The position numbers and the translations under genes are program-made. The notes beneath the pieces were generated by a model, which was not told where the DNA came from, made no database searches, and saw nothing but the letters and a program-made list of their open reading frames with translations. From Bryum argenteum (taxonomy: Eukaryota > Streptophyta > Bryopsida > Bryales > Bryaceae): DNA of 64,000 bases. The DNA lies in contig CM073329.1 in assembly GCA_037043015.1 (NCBI GenBank), forward strand, positions 14,214,648 to 14,278,647, in the 5' to 3' direction. Position 1 is the stretch's first letter, and the number at the start of each line of letters is the position of its first letter. Shown in pieces: positions 12,167-23,216 of this stretch.

Positions 12167-12171
12167 CCGGG
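12167..12171 (+). repeat. Target-site duplication CCGGG, right copy
   Basis: It matches 1670-1674 and marks the right edge of the nested insertion. Confidence 0.9.
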
Positions 12172-13160
12172 CAGCAACGACACCATGTGCTACCTGCGGC
12201 AAACTTCATGCAGGGCGCTGTTGGTTTGCAAATGCGCCCGTCAGGACGGAAGATACTCGACCAACACGAACTAAGGCAGCGTCCATGTATCCAGAGGAAG
12301 TCGACGTGGACGCCTTTCAGCCTGGCAGAAACGATGGATGTTGGGAATGCGGATCCCCGCACCACAGACGAAGCCAATGCCCTGTGTTGAGACAGCGTTG
12401 GGCCAACACCCGTGCTACCGCGGACACCAAAACTCACCCCGGCAGCACCGACGCTAATTTAGGCAACAGGAGGGGGGGAGTTACACTCACCGAAGTCCAC
12501 GGCACTAACGTGGCTACCATAAGCACCGCCGCGGTAACCACAAGATCTAAAGCTACCTCAAATGAAGCAGATAAACATGTCATAGAACATCGCAAGTCAT
12601 TCACAGGACAACATTGGGAACGACTGAACAATCTGCGAACACAAATTCAAAGCGACCTTGAAACAGCGGTGGTCCTAGATCTACAACAGGTATTAGAAAA
12701 AACCGATGTGCGCATCACATTAGCTGATTTGTTGAAAATCAGCCCGGAATTGCAAACATACCTGCAAAATATGCACAAAATCCCGACCACGGCCACGACA
12801 ACCGTGGAAATTAATGCGACAACCATAGACACCGATGCCGCCGTCATACATGTCCAATTGGGACAACACCAGCTAACCAATGTATTAGTTGATGGAGGCT
12901 CCGGAGTCAACGTTATCAGCGATCACCTAAGACAACGATTGGGACTACCACACCCCAGACAAAGACGATTCGTCCTGAGAATGGCAAATGATGCCCCGGT
13001 GACCCCATTAGGGATACTTTCCACCGTGGCCATCACAACTCACGGTATCTCTACACCGGCAACCTTCGTCGTTATCGACATGCCGGACAGCAGCAACTTC
13101 CCTATGATTTTGGGCCGACCTTGGTTAAGGGACATGAATGCAATTCATGATCGGGCGTAA
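12172..13160 (+). pseudogene. Outer element gag C-terminus (zinc knuckles) and protease
   Basis: The frame continues the gag interrupted at 1674. It contains two cysteine knuckles (CATCGKLHAGRC and CWECGSPHHRRSQC), a variable linker, then a retropepsin core with VLVDGGSGVNVISDH and the downstream ILGRPWLRD motif. The frame stops at 13158-13160 (GCG TAA), about 30 bases before the RT frame, so gag-pro and RT are separated by a stop or frameshift. Confidence 0.88.
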
Positions 13161-13190
13161 ATCGATTAGAATTCAAGATACGAAAAAACG

Positions 13191-14693
13191 ATGATCATTC
13201 CCGTGGACAGCTGTATCACTCGAGAAAAAGCCAAACAGATCAGGAATCAGGCTGGCACGGCCTGGGGGAAAGGCCTCACGCACGAGCAAGAAGCTTTGGT
13301 GTTCCATGCCGACCCTGATCTAATCCCACTAGCAGAGATACACTTGGCCACCGTAGTTTCAGAAGAGGATACCCTCGATATCCCACCCAGGTTCACCAAC
13401 GAGGTATCCGAAGAAGTCATCATTGATAAAACCCCGGCAACCGAAGCTTTAAGTAAACAAATAATAACCGGATGGACACATGGGTCCACGGAGCAGGTAC
13501 AGTTGGTCAACCTTGGCACCGAAAACGAACCAAAGAATGTCAAGATCAGCGCCGACGCACCGCATGATATCAAACAAGCGACTATAGCGCTCTTCAAAGA
13601 ATACCGCGATATTTTTGCCTGGTCACATGAAGACTTAAAGGGGATACCGAGGACTATAGCCGAGCACACCATAGATCTGGTACCAAATGCTCACCCAATG
13701 CAACAACGCAGATACCGCATGAACCCGAACTATGCTGTCAAGGTCAAAGCAGAGCTAGAAAAGCTGCTTGAGGCCAAGTTTATATCACCGGTAGACTCGG
13801 CACCATGGCTGTCTCCGATGGTAATTATTCCCAAAAAGAATGGCGCCTTGCGAATTTGTGTGGATTTTCGTAAACTTAATGCGGCAACCAAAAAGGATCA
13901 CTACCCTTTACCCTACATGGAAGAAATTATTGACGAAGTAGCGGGACATGAGATGTATTCATTTTTGGATTGCTTTTCCGGCTACTATCAAGTTGCCATG
14001 GCAGAGCAAGACAAGAGCAAAACCGCGTTTTCCACGGAATGGGGTCCCTACCAATTCGAGAGAATGCCCTTTGGAGCAAAAAACGCACCCATGACATTTC
14101 AACGTGTCATGGAGTTGATCTTTCGCCCTTACTTGAAAAAATTCTTCCGCATATATCTAGATGATGGCACGGTGTACGGGCGAATGCAAGACCATGTTAG
14201 CCAATTAAGACAAATTTTTCAGGCATGCAGGGAAAACGGGGTAAGCCTAAATGCCGACAAATGCATGTTTCTTTTCTTCGCAGGAGTCATCTTAGGCTAT
14301 ATTGTTTGCAAATATGGCAAACTCCCCGACCCATCCAAGATCCAAGATATCCTAGACATGACCCCACCTAAAGATCAAAAGGGTGTCCAGAGATTGCTTG
14401 GTGTCTCACAATTCAACAGAATGTACATCGAAAAGCTAGCACACCTGATGGCACCGATAGCTGCCTTAAATCATGCTGGGTATGCCTACCCCAGAGATTG
14501 GACTCCGGCAGCACAGACAGCGCTGGATAAAATTAAACAGGCATATTCCCAGGCACCGATACTACTGGCGCCTAACTGGACCAAGCCTTTCCACGTCCAC
14601 ACAGATGCCTCCAAAATTGCCGTGGGAGTAATGTTGGCACAAATATCAACGGCAAACATGATCAACCGGTGGCATACGCTAGCCGGTTATTGA
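13191..14693 (+). CDS. Outer element reverse transcriptase (intact RT core, frameshift near end)
   Basis: A 500-codon open frame covers a complete gypsy RT: FAWSHEDLKGIPRTIAEHTI, LRICVDFRKLNAATKKDHYPL, SFLDCFSGYYQ, MPFGAKNAP and the catalytic YLDD (IYLDDGTVYG near 14153). The RT connection (LGYIVCKYGKLPDPSK) and RNase H start (PFHVHTDASKIAVG) follow. At about 14650-14690 the frame shifts and closes (GY stop), and RNase H goes on in the frame starting near 14669. Compared with the inner element, this RT core is better preserved. Confidence 0.92.
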   Translation: MIIPVDSCITREKAKQIRNQAGTAWGKGLTHEQEALVFHADPDLIPLAEIHLATVVSEEDTLDIPPRFTNEVSEEVIIDKTPATEALSKQIITGWTHGSTEQVQLVNLGTENEPKNVKISADAPHDIKQATIALFKEYRDIFAWSHEDLKGIPRTIAEHTIDLVPNAHPMQQRRYRMNPNYAVKVKAELEKLLEAKFISPVDSAPWLSPMVIIPKKNGALRICVDFRKLNAATKKDHYPLPYMEEIIDEVAGHEMYSFLDCFSGYYQVAMAEQDKSKTAFSTEWGPYQFERMPFGAKNAPMTFQRVMELIFRPYLKKFFRIYLDDGTVYGRMQDHVSQLRQIFQACRENGVSLNADKCMFLFFAGVILGYIVCKYGKLPDPSKIQDILDMTPPKDQKGVQRLLGVSQFNRMYIEKLAHLMAPIAALNHAGYAYPRDWTPAAQTALDKIKQAYSQAPILLAPNWTKPFHVHTDASKIAVGVMLAQISTANMINRWHTLAGY

Positions 14694-15184
14694 ACCAAGC
14701 AGAGCGGAATTATTCAACCACGGAGAGAGAAGCGCTAGCGATGGTCTATGCAGTCAAGAAATTTCGACATTACTTGTTAGGAAACAAGTTCAGATTCATG
14801 GTGGATCATCACAGTTTATCTTACTTGGTAAACCAGCCTCTGATCACCGGAAGAGTCGCTCGGTGGATCATGATTCTCATGGAATATGACTTCGAAGTAG
14901 TTTTTGTGCCAGGAAAACGACACATCGTCGCAGATTACCTCTCCCGCGATACCAATGCTACCGAAGAAGGCATTGATGATTCATTTAATGAGCCTTATAT
15001 ACAAGCTGCCTCACTGCAGGCCTCCATGGTTACCACGGAAGCACCGACGGACTACCGTAAAGACATCATGGATTACTTGAGCCAAGGGCAGATTCCCAAT
15101 GGGATCACAGGTACCCATAAAGTCAACTTTGTGCGGACTACGCTACCCTATACAATGATTGACAATAAATCGCAAAGGTGCTGA
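14669..15184 (+). pseudogene. Outer element RNase H
   Basis: The frame starts AYASRLLNQAERNYSTTEREALAMV and runs through MVDHHSLSYLVNQP to GKRHIVADYLSRD, the typical gypsy RNase H C-terminal half. It is separated from RT by a frameshift and ends at a stop at 15182-15184 in the RNase H-integrase linker. Confidence 0.9.
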
Positions 15185-15572
15185 TCTGGAAATCAGGCTC
15201 TGCGTACCCACCGGGGAACAGCAACAAGTCATCGATAATCTCGCTGGCCCATGCAGCGGACATCAAGGACCAGACACAACAATTCAAAAGATACTTGCTG
15301 CCAAATATTGGTGGCCCACGTTACACAAGGATGTCCACGCATACATTAAAAATTGCCATGTTTGCCAAACAGCAACCACCAACTTTCAGCATCAAGGGAA
15401 AGTACCACTCAAATCGATACCACCGTTGGGACCATTTCAGCGATGGGGCCTGGATTTTGTCGGTCCAATTAAACCAGCCACAAAGCAGGGATACAAGTAT
15501 ATTTTGGTAGCCACGGATTACACAACCAAATGGGTAGAGGCAAAACCGTTACGTAACAATCTGCGGTGGTAA
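15159..15572 (+). pseudogene. Outer element integrase, N-terminal half
   Basis: This frame holds the integrase zinc-finger region and the first catalytic Asp (WGLDFVGPI). Of the HHCC ligands, one His (SGHQG) and the Cys pair (CHVCQ) are visible; the first His appears replaced by Leu (NLAGPCSGH). It ends in a stop at 15570-15572. The stretch with the second catalytic Asp lies in another frame at 15566-15675. Confidence 0.85.
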
Positions 15573-15674
15573 CAACAATTTTCTCTATGAAAACATCATT
15601 ACCCCGTTTGGTGCCCCTTAGAGATTGTCTCAGACCAAGGCACACATTTCGTCAACGCAGTCATCGAAGATCTT

Positions 15675-16868
15675 ATGGACAACCATCTCATCAAACACAA
15701 GACAAGTACAGTATACTATCCTCAGGGAAATGGACAAGCAGAGTCAACCAATAAGACCATTTTAACCATGCTACGCAAATTTGTGATGGCTAACCAGGGG
15801 GATTGGGATGACTGTCTACCCGCTGCGCTGTGGGCCTACCGAGTGGCTACTAAAGCAGCCACCCAGCATAGCCCATTCGAATTAGTTTATGGAGTGCAGC
15901 CGCTGTTACCGACAGAGTACATTGTACCGACATTCCAGTCCATGCAACCTCGGGATTATCAGCCTCACCGCGTCTTGGCAGCACGTATACAGGATCTACA
16001 CCGACTGGAAGAATTCCGGGGAGATGCCAGGCTAAATATCCTACGAAGACAGGAACTTAGTGCCAAGTATTTCCAAGGAACTAAGCCTCCTCGGATATTC
16101 CAAAAAGGGGATATGGTACTATGGTGTCCAAGAGATCCAAAAATCCGAAAATCCAAATTAGGAACAATTTGGCACGGACCTTACAGGGTACAATTAGTTC
16201 TGCCAAATAATACAGTACTTTTGGTCAACAACAACAACTACGATAGCCAGGCAACCATTGTTAACGCAGCCAAATTAAAACAATATCATGCCAACACCCC
16301 AGACCCACAACCAACGGTTAGTCTGGGTCAATTACAACAATTGCTGTCTATGGAGACCAAAGGGCAGAATTCGCAGCAGGACATCAGTGATTTAACAGAC
16401 CCCGTGGATACCAAAGATGCCACAGTTAGCCCAATTACCCAAGGGGCAAGTATGCCCCTTATTTACGTAAATCACATTCAAGTGGCCTTTTTTGACAAAC
16501 AAAGCCATGATAGCTGTGATAATAACAGGGATACCGTGGAAATCATTAGCCAAGGAGGCGACCCCCTCGAAATGCATAGGCTAGCCACCAGAGGCCATCA
16601 AAGGCCTTGCACAGCCGCCAAAATAGCTTTTGGCCGATGGCCACTGGCAGTCATCAATCCCACTCAGCCGCCAATTACTCCCACTACCGCAGAAACCGAG
16701 GATGGCAAATGGCCGTTGCAGACCCACTGTCCTCATTTGAAGACACACACGGCGCCGCAGTGCAGCACTGTTCCTTCTTCTCTACAGCGCCGCCTTTGCT
16801 CTCCACTGTTTTCCATTGTGCAGGTTGAGCTACACAACTCCGACACACCACGATTTTCCTCGGTAACC
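15675..16868 (+). pseudogene. Outer element integrase, C-terminal half and tail
   Basis: The frame begins after the second catalytic Asp with HLIKHKTSTVYYPQGNGQAES, which contains the DDE glutamate, then PAALWAYRVAT, the C-terminal GPYRVQLVLPNN fold, and a low-complexity tail. There is no stop between integrase and the following ORF, so 15675-18398 is one 907-codon frame. Confidence 0.88.
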
Positions 16869-18398
16869 ATGGCTGCTCGCAATGTGACTCCGCAGAAGGG
16901 GAAGCCCGAGGCGCCCTTCTTCATGCCGCGGCACCTCCTTGATTGGCGCAGCAGGATCGATGGTGTATGGACACAGAACACCGGCCTGCACAAATTTTGG
17001 GAAGATATGAAGACCTGGAAGCTCAACGTTCACCATTGCAGGCAATTCGTGGACAACATGAAGCCGCAGAGCTGCGGAGGACCTTACCCGACCGGCACCG
17101 TGGATGGCGTTGAAGTACAGATATCCGCGGCATATCTGTATCACCAATATGGGTGGGATGGCACCGGCATCACACAGTGGACAGAAGACTGTGGCTTTCA
17201 AAAGCTCGACATAGCACGGAGGCTACCGGGGTTGGAGCCAAGGGAAAAAGGATATGACACATACGCGGTAGGAGCAATGCTTAAGGAACCCTGGTTTTCA
17301 CGCATCCGCGGCATCATCAGTCAGATATACTGTCGGTGCAATTGCAATTACATTTTGCCCGCACAGTTGGAGCTGCTTTTCCTCGCAGATGCAGGAGCCA
17401 AGGTGAACTGGGGGATGCTTTTCGAGGATCACCTGCGTTTGGAGCTGCAAAACCATCAGAGGTTCACGGAGTACTCCAGCCCCATTGGTCCATTCTTGTC
17501 CACCTACATCATGCGCTATCTTCAGTATCACAAGATAAACGGTAAATTGCCACCGATGGCAACTTTCGTGGAAATCCAACGCCGCAAGTTACCGTCACCC
17601 ATGAAAGCCATCAGGGACACCGCGGCACCAAACCCGAACAAGAGACAGCGAGCAGATGACGAAGGCCCCTCCACCCACGCATGCACACTCGCAGATCAAC
17701 TCGATGCACAAGCATCGGCCATGGCAGCATGTGTGGATAAAGTGCTGCGGCACTTACAAGCTACCGAGGGACAACAGAGGCAGCTACAGGAGGAGAAGGA
17801 CCGTCATGCAAAAGCCACACAGGACCTACACACACAATTGCGCAAAAGGGAGGAGGAATTAGGTCAAGCAAGCAAGAAGGTAGAAGAGGCTAACCGCGCT
17901 AACCAGATGCTGCAGAGCCAGCTAGCAGCAAAACAGATCGACATTCAGTCGATGACATCCACGCTTGAAGGAGTCACCAAGGAAAGAGACAGTGCGAAGG
18001 AACATCTGACATCCTTGTTAGCCCAGAACGAGGAACTGCGGCAGCAGTGCCGAAATTTGATTGATACTAATCCTTCGAATCCTGAGGCACAAAGTTTGGA
18101 GGAGAGGCGCAAAAATTTGGTTATCGAGGAGGAGAACTTTGAAGCCAACAACCAGGCTTGGGTCCACGATGTCGCGGCAGTGTTGGGAGAGATATTGTTC
18201 AGGGCAATCCAACGGGAGCCTCCGCAGACAGACGACATCGCAGTCAACATGGTAGCAGCCTGCATTGAGGAGACACTCACAAAGTTACAGCTGAACGCGG
18301 ATTACGAGGGCGAATGGCAAGAGTCCAGCCATGAAGACACCAATCGCCCACGGATACCATGGTTACCGAGCAATGAAAGACCCTCACAACAAAGGTGA
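16869..18398 (+). CDS. Extra ORF after integrase: globular domain plus long coiled coil
   Basis: From the ATG at 16869 (context aaccATGG) 509 residues follow without a stop, in the same frame as integrase. The first ~250 residues (FMPRHLLDWRSRID..., GITQWTEDCGFQK, FSRIRGIISQIYCRCNCNYILPA, PIGPFLSTYIMRYLQYHK) look globular. They vaguely resemble the plant transposon-associated domain of Athila-like ORFs, which is an impression only. A basic patch (PNKRQRADDE) near residue 260 could be a nuclear localisation signal. Residues about 290-400 are heptad-like, Gln/Glu/Lys-rich coiled coil (TEGQQRQLQEEKDRHAKATQ). No signal peptide or membrane segment is seen, so it is not a typical env. Function unknown; a capsid-accessory role is possible. 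Confidence 0.75.
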   Translation: MAARNVTPQKGKPEAPFFMPRHLLDWRSRIDGVWTQNTGLHKFWEDMKTWKLNVHHCRQFVDNMKPQSCGGPYPTGTVDGVEVQISAAYLYHQYGWDGTGITQWTEDCGFQKLDIARRLPGLEPREKGYDTYAVGAMLKEPWFSRIRGIISQIYCRCNCNYILPAQLELLFLADAGAKVNWGMLFEDHLRLELQNHQRFTEYSSPIGPFLSTYIMRYLQYHKINGKLPPMATFVEIQRRKLPSPMKAIRDTAAPNPNKRQRADDEGPSTHACTLADQLDAQASAMAACVDKVLRHLQATEGQQRQLQEEKDRHAKATQDLHTQLRKREEELGQASKKVEEANRANQMLQSQLAAKQIDIQSMTSTLEGVTKERDSAKEHLTSLLAQNEELRQQCRNLIDTNPSNPEAQSLEERRKNLVIEEENFEANNQAWVHDVAAVLGEILFRAIQREPPQTDDIAVNMVAACIEETLTKLQLNADYEGEWQESSHEDTNRPRIPWLPSNERPSQQR

Positions 18399-19085
18399 CC
18401 GCGGCAACAGACTTCCCGAGATAGTGGGCGGAGGATGACACCGCAGTGCGAGCGGGAGCATCGCAAGATCAAGGTATGGACATACCGGGAGGAGCGATTG
18501 CGAGGATCGCGTGCACATCCCGAACACCTTACCGACACCGAGCGAGACACCACGAGGCATCGCCGAGGGTAGCCGAGGAGAAGGAGCAATCACCAAAGAC
18601 ACTCGCCGTCATCCACAACGACGCCCACAAAGATGACCATCAACCCCGGTAACCCCTAAAATTTCATTTGCATCTCACCGACAGCGTTGATCTGATTATC
18701 GATGATAACACATGGCATGTGGAACACGAGAATGACAAGCGATGCCGATGAGGAGTACCAGGATGCGCACGATGAAGTTCAAAAGTACTTCAACAACAAC
18801 CAGATTTTGTGGCGTTTTGCGATCACACGGCTAGCGGCGTGCGGTGTCCAGTTGTAACAAAATCTTTGGGCAAAACGGTCCACGATATCCATGAACATGC
18901 CAATACAATCCGAAACCGTCGTTTGCTTCACAGGGCATTGCCGCGGCCATCCGATCATTGACGATGACCGGCCTCCACCACGCCCGACAACGGCAATGGC
19001 GGCGAATGCGGACTCGTCCCCGACCGGCGACCGGCGAGAGCGTGCGTGTTCGATCGAGCAATCCGGGGACGGATTGCGCTCTCAC
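18399..19085 (+). other. Non-coding 3' region of outer element
   Basis: About 690 bp between the extra ORF and the polypurine tract. It is GC-rich and rich in CCG/ACCG words. Short ORFs on both strands have no recognisable features. Confidence 0.6.
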
Positions 19086-19098
19086 AGGGAGGGCAAAA
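19086..19098 (+). promoter_or_regulatory. Polypurine tract of outer element
   Basis: Agggagggcaaaa lies immediately before the 3' LTR start (TGTTACCC), where plus-strand synthesis would be primed. Confidence 0.75.
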
Positions 19099-19892
19099 TG
19101 TTACCCGACTGACGTCATCGGGTAACCACGGCGGCCAAAGCGGGAGCAGCAGCGGCAACGGGGATAGTAGTAGTTTTCGGTGGAGGCACGGTGATTTAAC
19201 TCGCAGATGCCTCGGCAGTCGATAAGGGGCACCGTTCGGGTTCAGGGATATCCGCGGCAGCCGTAGTATAAAAGGTTGTAGAAAATAGGAGAGAGGGACT
19301 CTCGTGTTTTGGGGTAGTCATCGTAGAAACATAGTTGCGCTATACACTGAGCACGCACACTCACTTGTATTCCGATCTGATGTTTGAATAAACCGGCCGA
19401 GAGCCGAAACCTTCCTCTCCCATATCTGTACTGTAAAGCTCTCTCTCTCTTCTTCTCTCTCTCGCACACTCGATCTGCTAGCAAGGAATATCGTGGTCAG
19501 CGTTGATAAGAACCCTAACACATTTGCAAGACTGTGTGACTTTTGGGTGTCTGACTGCGTGGAGCTAACCGTGGTTATCATAAGACAAAGATTGACAAGT
19601 ACCGAGCCCACGGCACGACCTCGGAGGCCTTCGGTAGCTCGGAGTTTCGAGACTCACCCATTACCACGTTGTTGACATTTGGGTTAACACCCCTTCCCTC
19701 GGTATCGGTGTTAACCGTGGTTGTGTCATGGCGGGACCTCGCTTTCCACGAACGCCCCCGAAGTCAACCCTTGCCCTCTTGGGTAGACTGAGTAAGGCTC
19801 AGCCCCCCTTTTCGGCTATCTAAAAGCACAGAAGAATAACTTCGGCATCCGAGCTCGTAAAGCATTTCATCCTTTGATAACCCAGGACAACA
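19099..19892 (+). repeat. 3' LTR of outer element
   Basis: The 794-bp LTR runs from TGTTACCC to GGACAACA and carries a TATA box (tataaaag) at 19267-19274. The host sequence resumes with gatca at 19893; its matching target duplication would lie left of the window. Confidence 0.92.
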
Positions 19893-20578
19893 GATCATAG
19901 TTTTTATTTTCCTCCTAATCAGAATGTTGGATATGTAATATTCTTCACGTATGGTGCAATGCATGACTTACAAGTTTTTTTGCCTCTTTCTTGTAAATAC
20001 AAGCCTTTAAAACAACAACACTTGGAATGATATTTCTTGTACTCATGTTGTGCATAAGCAAAGTTGGTGAAGGCTCGAGGCCAGGGGACAAATTCGTATT
20101 GATAGCTACGTTTTCAGCTTTTGATGATTTATGAGCAATATGGTAAGAGAAATAAAAAAAATATTGTATAGTTTAAGAGAGTGGACACTCTTAAGCATAT
20201 TCTTAAGCGCCAAACGTCCTCAAAAATTGACGAGGCTTCTACTAACTACGCTTCTATTAAATTTTGTTGTGATTCTAACTCCAATGTTTTGTTTTTGGTT
20301 GTCGAACATTCTGATATGCACTATAGTTTCAAGCCTCTATTGGCTTACTATTTCGTCAACAACTGATTTGTGACGATCAAATAAATTCAAACTACAATCA
20401 ATGTACCTTTGCATAAACCTCTATCATTTATTGGTTGAAACTAATTTCCTTTTTATGACTTTGAGGCACTCATTTGTGTGATTGTGTCTGACTCTTCAAC
20501 ACCTAATTTGTGTTGCAAAGCTTTGTAAATTCAAAAAAATAATAATCTTCATACTTGACAACTCAACTACATAATTAG
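19893..20578. other. AT-rich intergenic DNA
   Basis: No coding region, RNA or clear repeat can be supported here. Confidence 0.6.
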
Positions 20579-21239
20579 CCCCTAAGAGTCCCTGTGTTTG
20601 TAGAGTTTGAAACCTCAATACTTGTCATTTTCGACCGTTATGTATTTTCACATGTGTGAATTGATTCTTTCTTCTCTTTTTTATCTTTAAATTGTAAGAT
20701 CTTACACCTAAGCCTATTTTTAGTTATTATTCCAAAGATGGACCGTTGGATGTTTTACATTTGGAAGATCATAACACACAAAGTTTGTGGAAAAGCCTTT
20801 TTGGGTATTGTTCATGAGACATTGTCTCCATGGTGCAAAGGGAGATTCGAAAATGGTAACTCCAAATTTTTGGTCATATTTTTTTCCTTGTGGGTCTCCA
20901 AGTTGCGTACACTTGTGCAAAGTTTTAGAGACGCATTCCGCTCTTTTGACCTTCATGAAAAAAAATTACAAACGAGAGGTCTAAAGACAACAATATAGAA
21001 AAACATGCACCCAGATTAAATAAGTTTTCATTTTGAAAAATCTTAAACGGTGAGGATGTGCCTCTATAAGTTTGTGAATCCTGAGAAAAGAAATTATGGA
21101 AAAATTACTAAACCCTAAATTTAGACATATATAGAAAGAAAAAAATATAAAATTACTATAAATTGTTAAGATTGATTTTGTGACTATTTAGAGGCTGCCC
21201 TTGTAGCTGTATGGTGAACTTCTTGACTTAGGTCACTTT

Positions 21240-21961
21240 AGGTATGAGATGTTGCTACATAGTGACCTTCACTATGCAGCAACATTAATTAATAATTCTA
21301 CGGCCTTTCTTGCCACATGCACCCCCTTGAGGGGGTGCCACATGGACCCCATGTGTGCATTTATTATTGAAATTCTATTCTTTGAGTAAGGCCCCCAACT
21401 CTCTTGTACTTTCTCAGAGGAAGAAGTAGCTACAAATGTGATGGGATAAATAGCCTCGCCCCCACGACTCCCGCCCCAAGACCCCTTGCCCTGAAGACCC
21501 CCCTTCCCCAAAACTCCTTCTCCTGAAGACTCCCTTGCCCAAGACCCCTAGCTCCCACACCCCCTGCCCGACCCCTACCCTAAAAACCCTCTACCCCAAG
21601 ACCCCTACCCTGGACCCCTACCCCCAAGACCTTCTACCCCAAGAGCCCTCGAGCTCGACCTTCTAGACCCCCTACCCCAAGACCGCCTGTTCCAAGACCC
21701 CTGCCATAAGGCCCCTCGAGCTCGACCCCCGGACCCCCTACCCCAAGACCCCCTACTCCAAGATCCCAAGACCCCCTACCCCAAGAGCTCCTACCCCAAG
21801 ACCCCATGCCGGAAGAGTCTTCCAGCTGGACCCCAGACTCCCAGACCCCCTACCCCAAGACCCCATGTCTTAAGACCCCTCTAGCTGGACCCCTCTTCTC
21901 GGCATTTTCAGGCATATTTTGCGGCTCGCATTTCAAGGCGTCACTGAGATTTTGACATATA
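21240..21961. mobile_element. 722-bp insertion with C-rich minisatellite, 8-bp duplication GTCACTTT
   Basis: GTCACTTT occurs at 21232-21239 and 21962-21969, bracketing DNA absent from the other family A copies. An 8-bp duplication fits a hAT-like or similar insertion. No terminal inverted repeats are evident. Near the left end is a strong hairpin (gttgct-catagtg...cactatg-agcaac, 21250-21283). Confidence 0.55.
21437..21895. repeat. C-rich minisatellite (CCCCTACCCCAAGACC-type)
   Basis: About 460 bp of imperfect repeats of ccccta / ccccaagac words, almost free of G on this strand. The complementary strand has many runs of three to five G and could form G-quadruplexes. Confidence 0.85.
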
Positions 21962-22080
21962 GTCACTTTGGAGTTTGAGTAGTGCTTTTGTGATGAAGAA
22001 TGTATCTAGAAAGAAACACCTCAAAAAGAAACTGTACTTAAACCACCCGTTTTGAACTGATGACCTAAAACAAATAGCTC

Positions 22081-22735
22081 TGGCGACATATCCACCAAAA
22101 ATGTAGCGGAGATGTATAGCTTATATTGGATCTTAATAAACCACAATTTGGATCTGCGCGTGATTAACTACAAACTAATGAAATTCGAACAAAATAATTG
22201 CAACTTGCCAATAAAAGAAAAATAAAATAAAGCAATGCTATACTAACCCTCCTTTGCTAAGTGACCCATTGTATATAAAGTCAAGTTATTTTTAGAATCC
22301 AAAGAGGGCAAAAATCACGTAATAACTTCACTCAAATCCATTCACACCTAAAGCGTCCCTACGAATAGCTAATTCCAGGGATTTAGCTTGTTTTGTTGAA
22401 GATGATCCAAATATAAAAAGTCACTAGGTAGCATATTCTTTACGAAAAGTCAAACATTGAAAAAAAATAAAAAATAAAAAAATAAAAAAATATAGAAGAT
22501 TGCAATAGAGATACATTGGGAGATCAGAAGGCCGTCGTCTCCAGAGGGCCGTCCAATTGTCCCAAGAGTATTATGGACGCTTCACATGAGTATTAATGTG
22601 ACCTCTCATGTGATTGGTTCACTTCTTAAAAAATCTTGAAATGACCAATTACACGAGAGGACACTTGGCCTCCTTTGGCCCTTTCACGAACTGCTTCACC
22701 CTCCACCCCACGTTTAACTGACAGTCTCCTATCCA
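22081..22735. other. Intergenic DNA upstream of the tandem-repeat protein gene
   Basis: AT-rich sequence with an A-tract near 22460-22490 and no coding that can be supported. Confidence 0.55.
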
Positions 22736-22740
22736 ACTAG

Positions 22741-22750
22741 CTATATAAAC
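22741..22750 (+). promoter_or_regulatory. TATA box of the tandem-repeat protein gene
   Basis: Ctatataaac lies upstream of a CA-rich start region. A first exon would run to a donor at 22838 (aacg|gtgagt), and an intron would end at the acceptor gcgtgtag at 23200, 16 bases before the ATG. Confidence 0.55.
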
Positions 22751-23216
22751 CCAATGTTGAGCCTCATTCTACAAACACATCTTCGGCTGCTCTTGGTATC
22801 AACCTTGAGCCTTGTTCGAACTTCCTTCTTATGAACGGTGAGTTCTCCTTGTCTTTTGAGTGTTTGAGTTTATTGAGTCTTATTGCCAAGGGTGTGCAAA
22901 ACTCGTCGATACGTGTGCGGATTCATTTGAAGGTTTTTTGTTATTACGTTGTTTTATTTGTGCAATATTGTGAAGTAGTAGCATATCAGTTTATGTAGTA
23001 TGGAACCCTTACCCTCACACAAGCTTTACTTATGATACTCTTGCACACTTGCTCCACGTTTGTTGAGTACTTAGTAAACCAAAACAAACTTTTCCAAAAA
23101 GCATTGTGATAGTACCCAAGTGATTGACGCATTATTTTTTTATGATGGCAATGCTACCATAGCTTGGAAGATTGACATCGCCTCGTGTGCTTGCGTGTAG
23201 GATCAAAGGCACAAAA

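Larger units (their letters stand above)
1..19892 (+). mobile_element. Outer Ty3/gypsy LTR retrotransposon, interrupted by a younger element
   Basis: The same sequence of about 760-790 bp occurs at 1-755 and 19099-19892, and gag-protease-RT-RNase H-integrase coding lies between, so this is an LTR retrotransposon read on the plus strand. Its first ~31 bases lie outside the window. Order of domains (RT and RNase H before integrase) is Ty3/gypsy. No chromodomain is seen after integrase; the protease has DGGSG, as in plant Tat/Athila-like elements. The two LTRs differ at roughly 25 places by eye, including small indels, so it is clearly older than the element nested in its gag at 1675-12166. Coding is frameshifted in gag, between protease and RT, in RNase H and in integrase, so this copy is not autonomous. 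Confidence 0.93.
20579..22080. mobile_element. Family A TIR element, diverged copy with an insertion inside
   Basis: The left end TTAG-CCCCTAAGAGTCCC resembles the family A terminus. Internal blocks match the other copies: the 'ccgttggatgtt' block near 20742, the 'acggtgaggatgtg' block near 21045, and 'ggctgcccttgta' near 21192. The family A sequence breaks at about 21239 and resumes at about 21962 (cactttggagtttgag, then aatgtatctagaaa). The right end is diverged and not located precisely. No transposase is encoded. Confidence 0.65.

Noticed and set aside
16869-18398. Envelope gene after integrase
   Set aside because: No signal peptide, no transmembrane segment and a long coiled coil of cytosolic type.
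21437-21895. Possible telomere-like or CRISPR-like array
   Set aside because: Units are irregular in length and lack unique spacers; it is an ordinary C-rich minisatellite.
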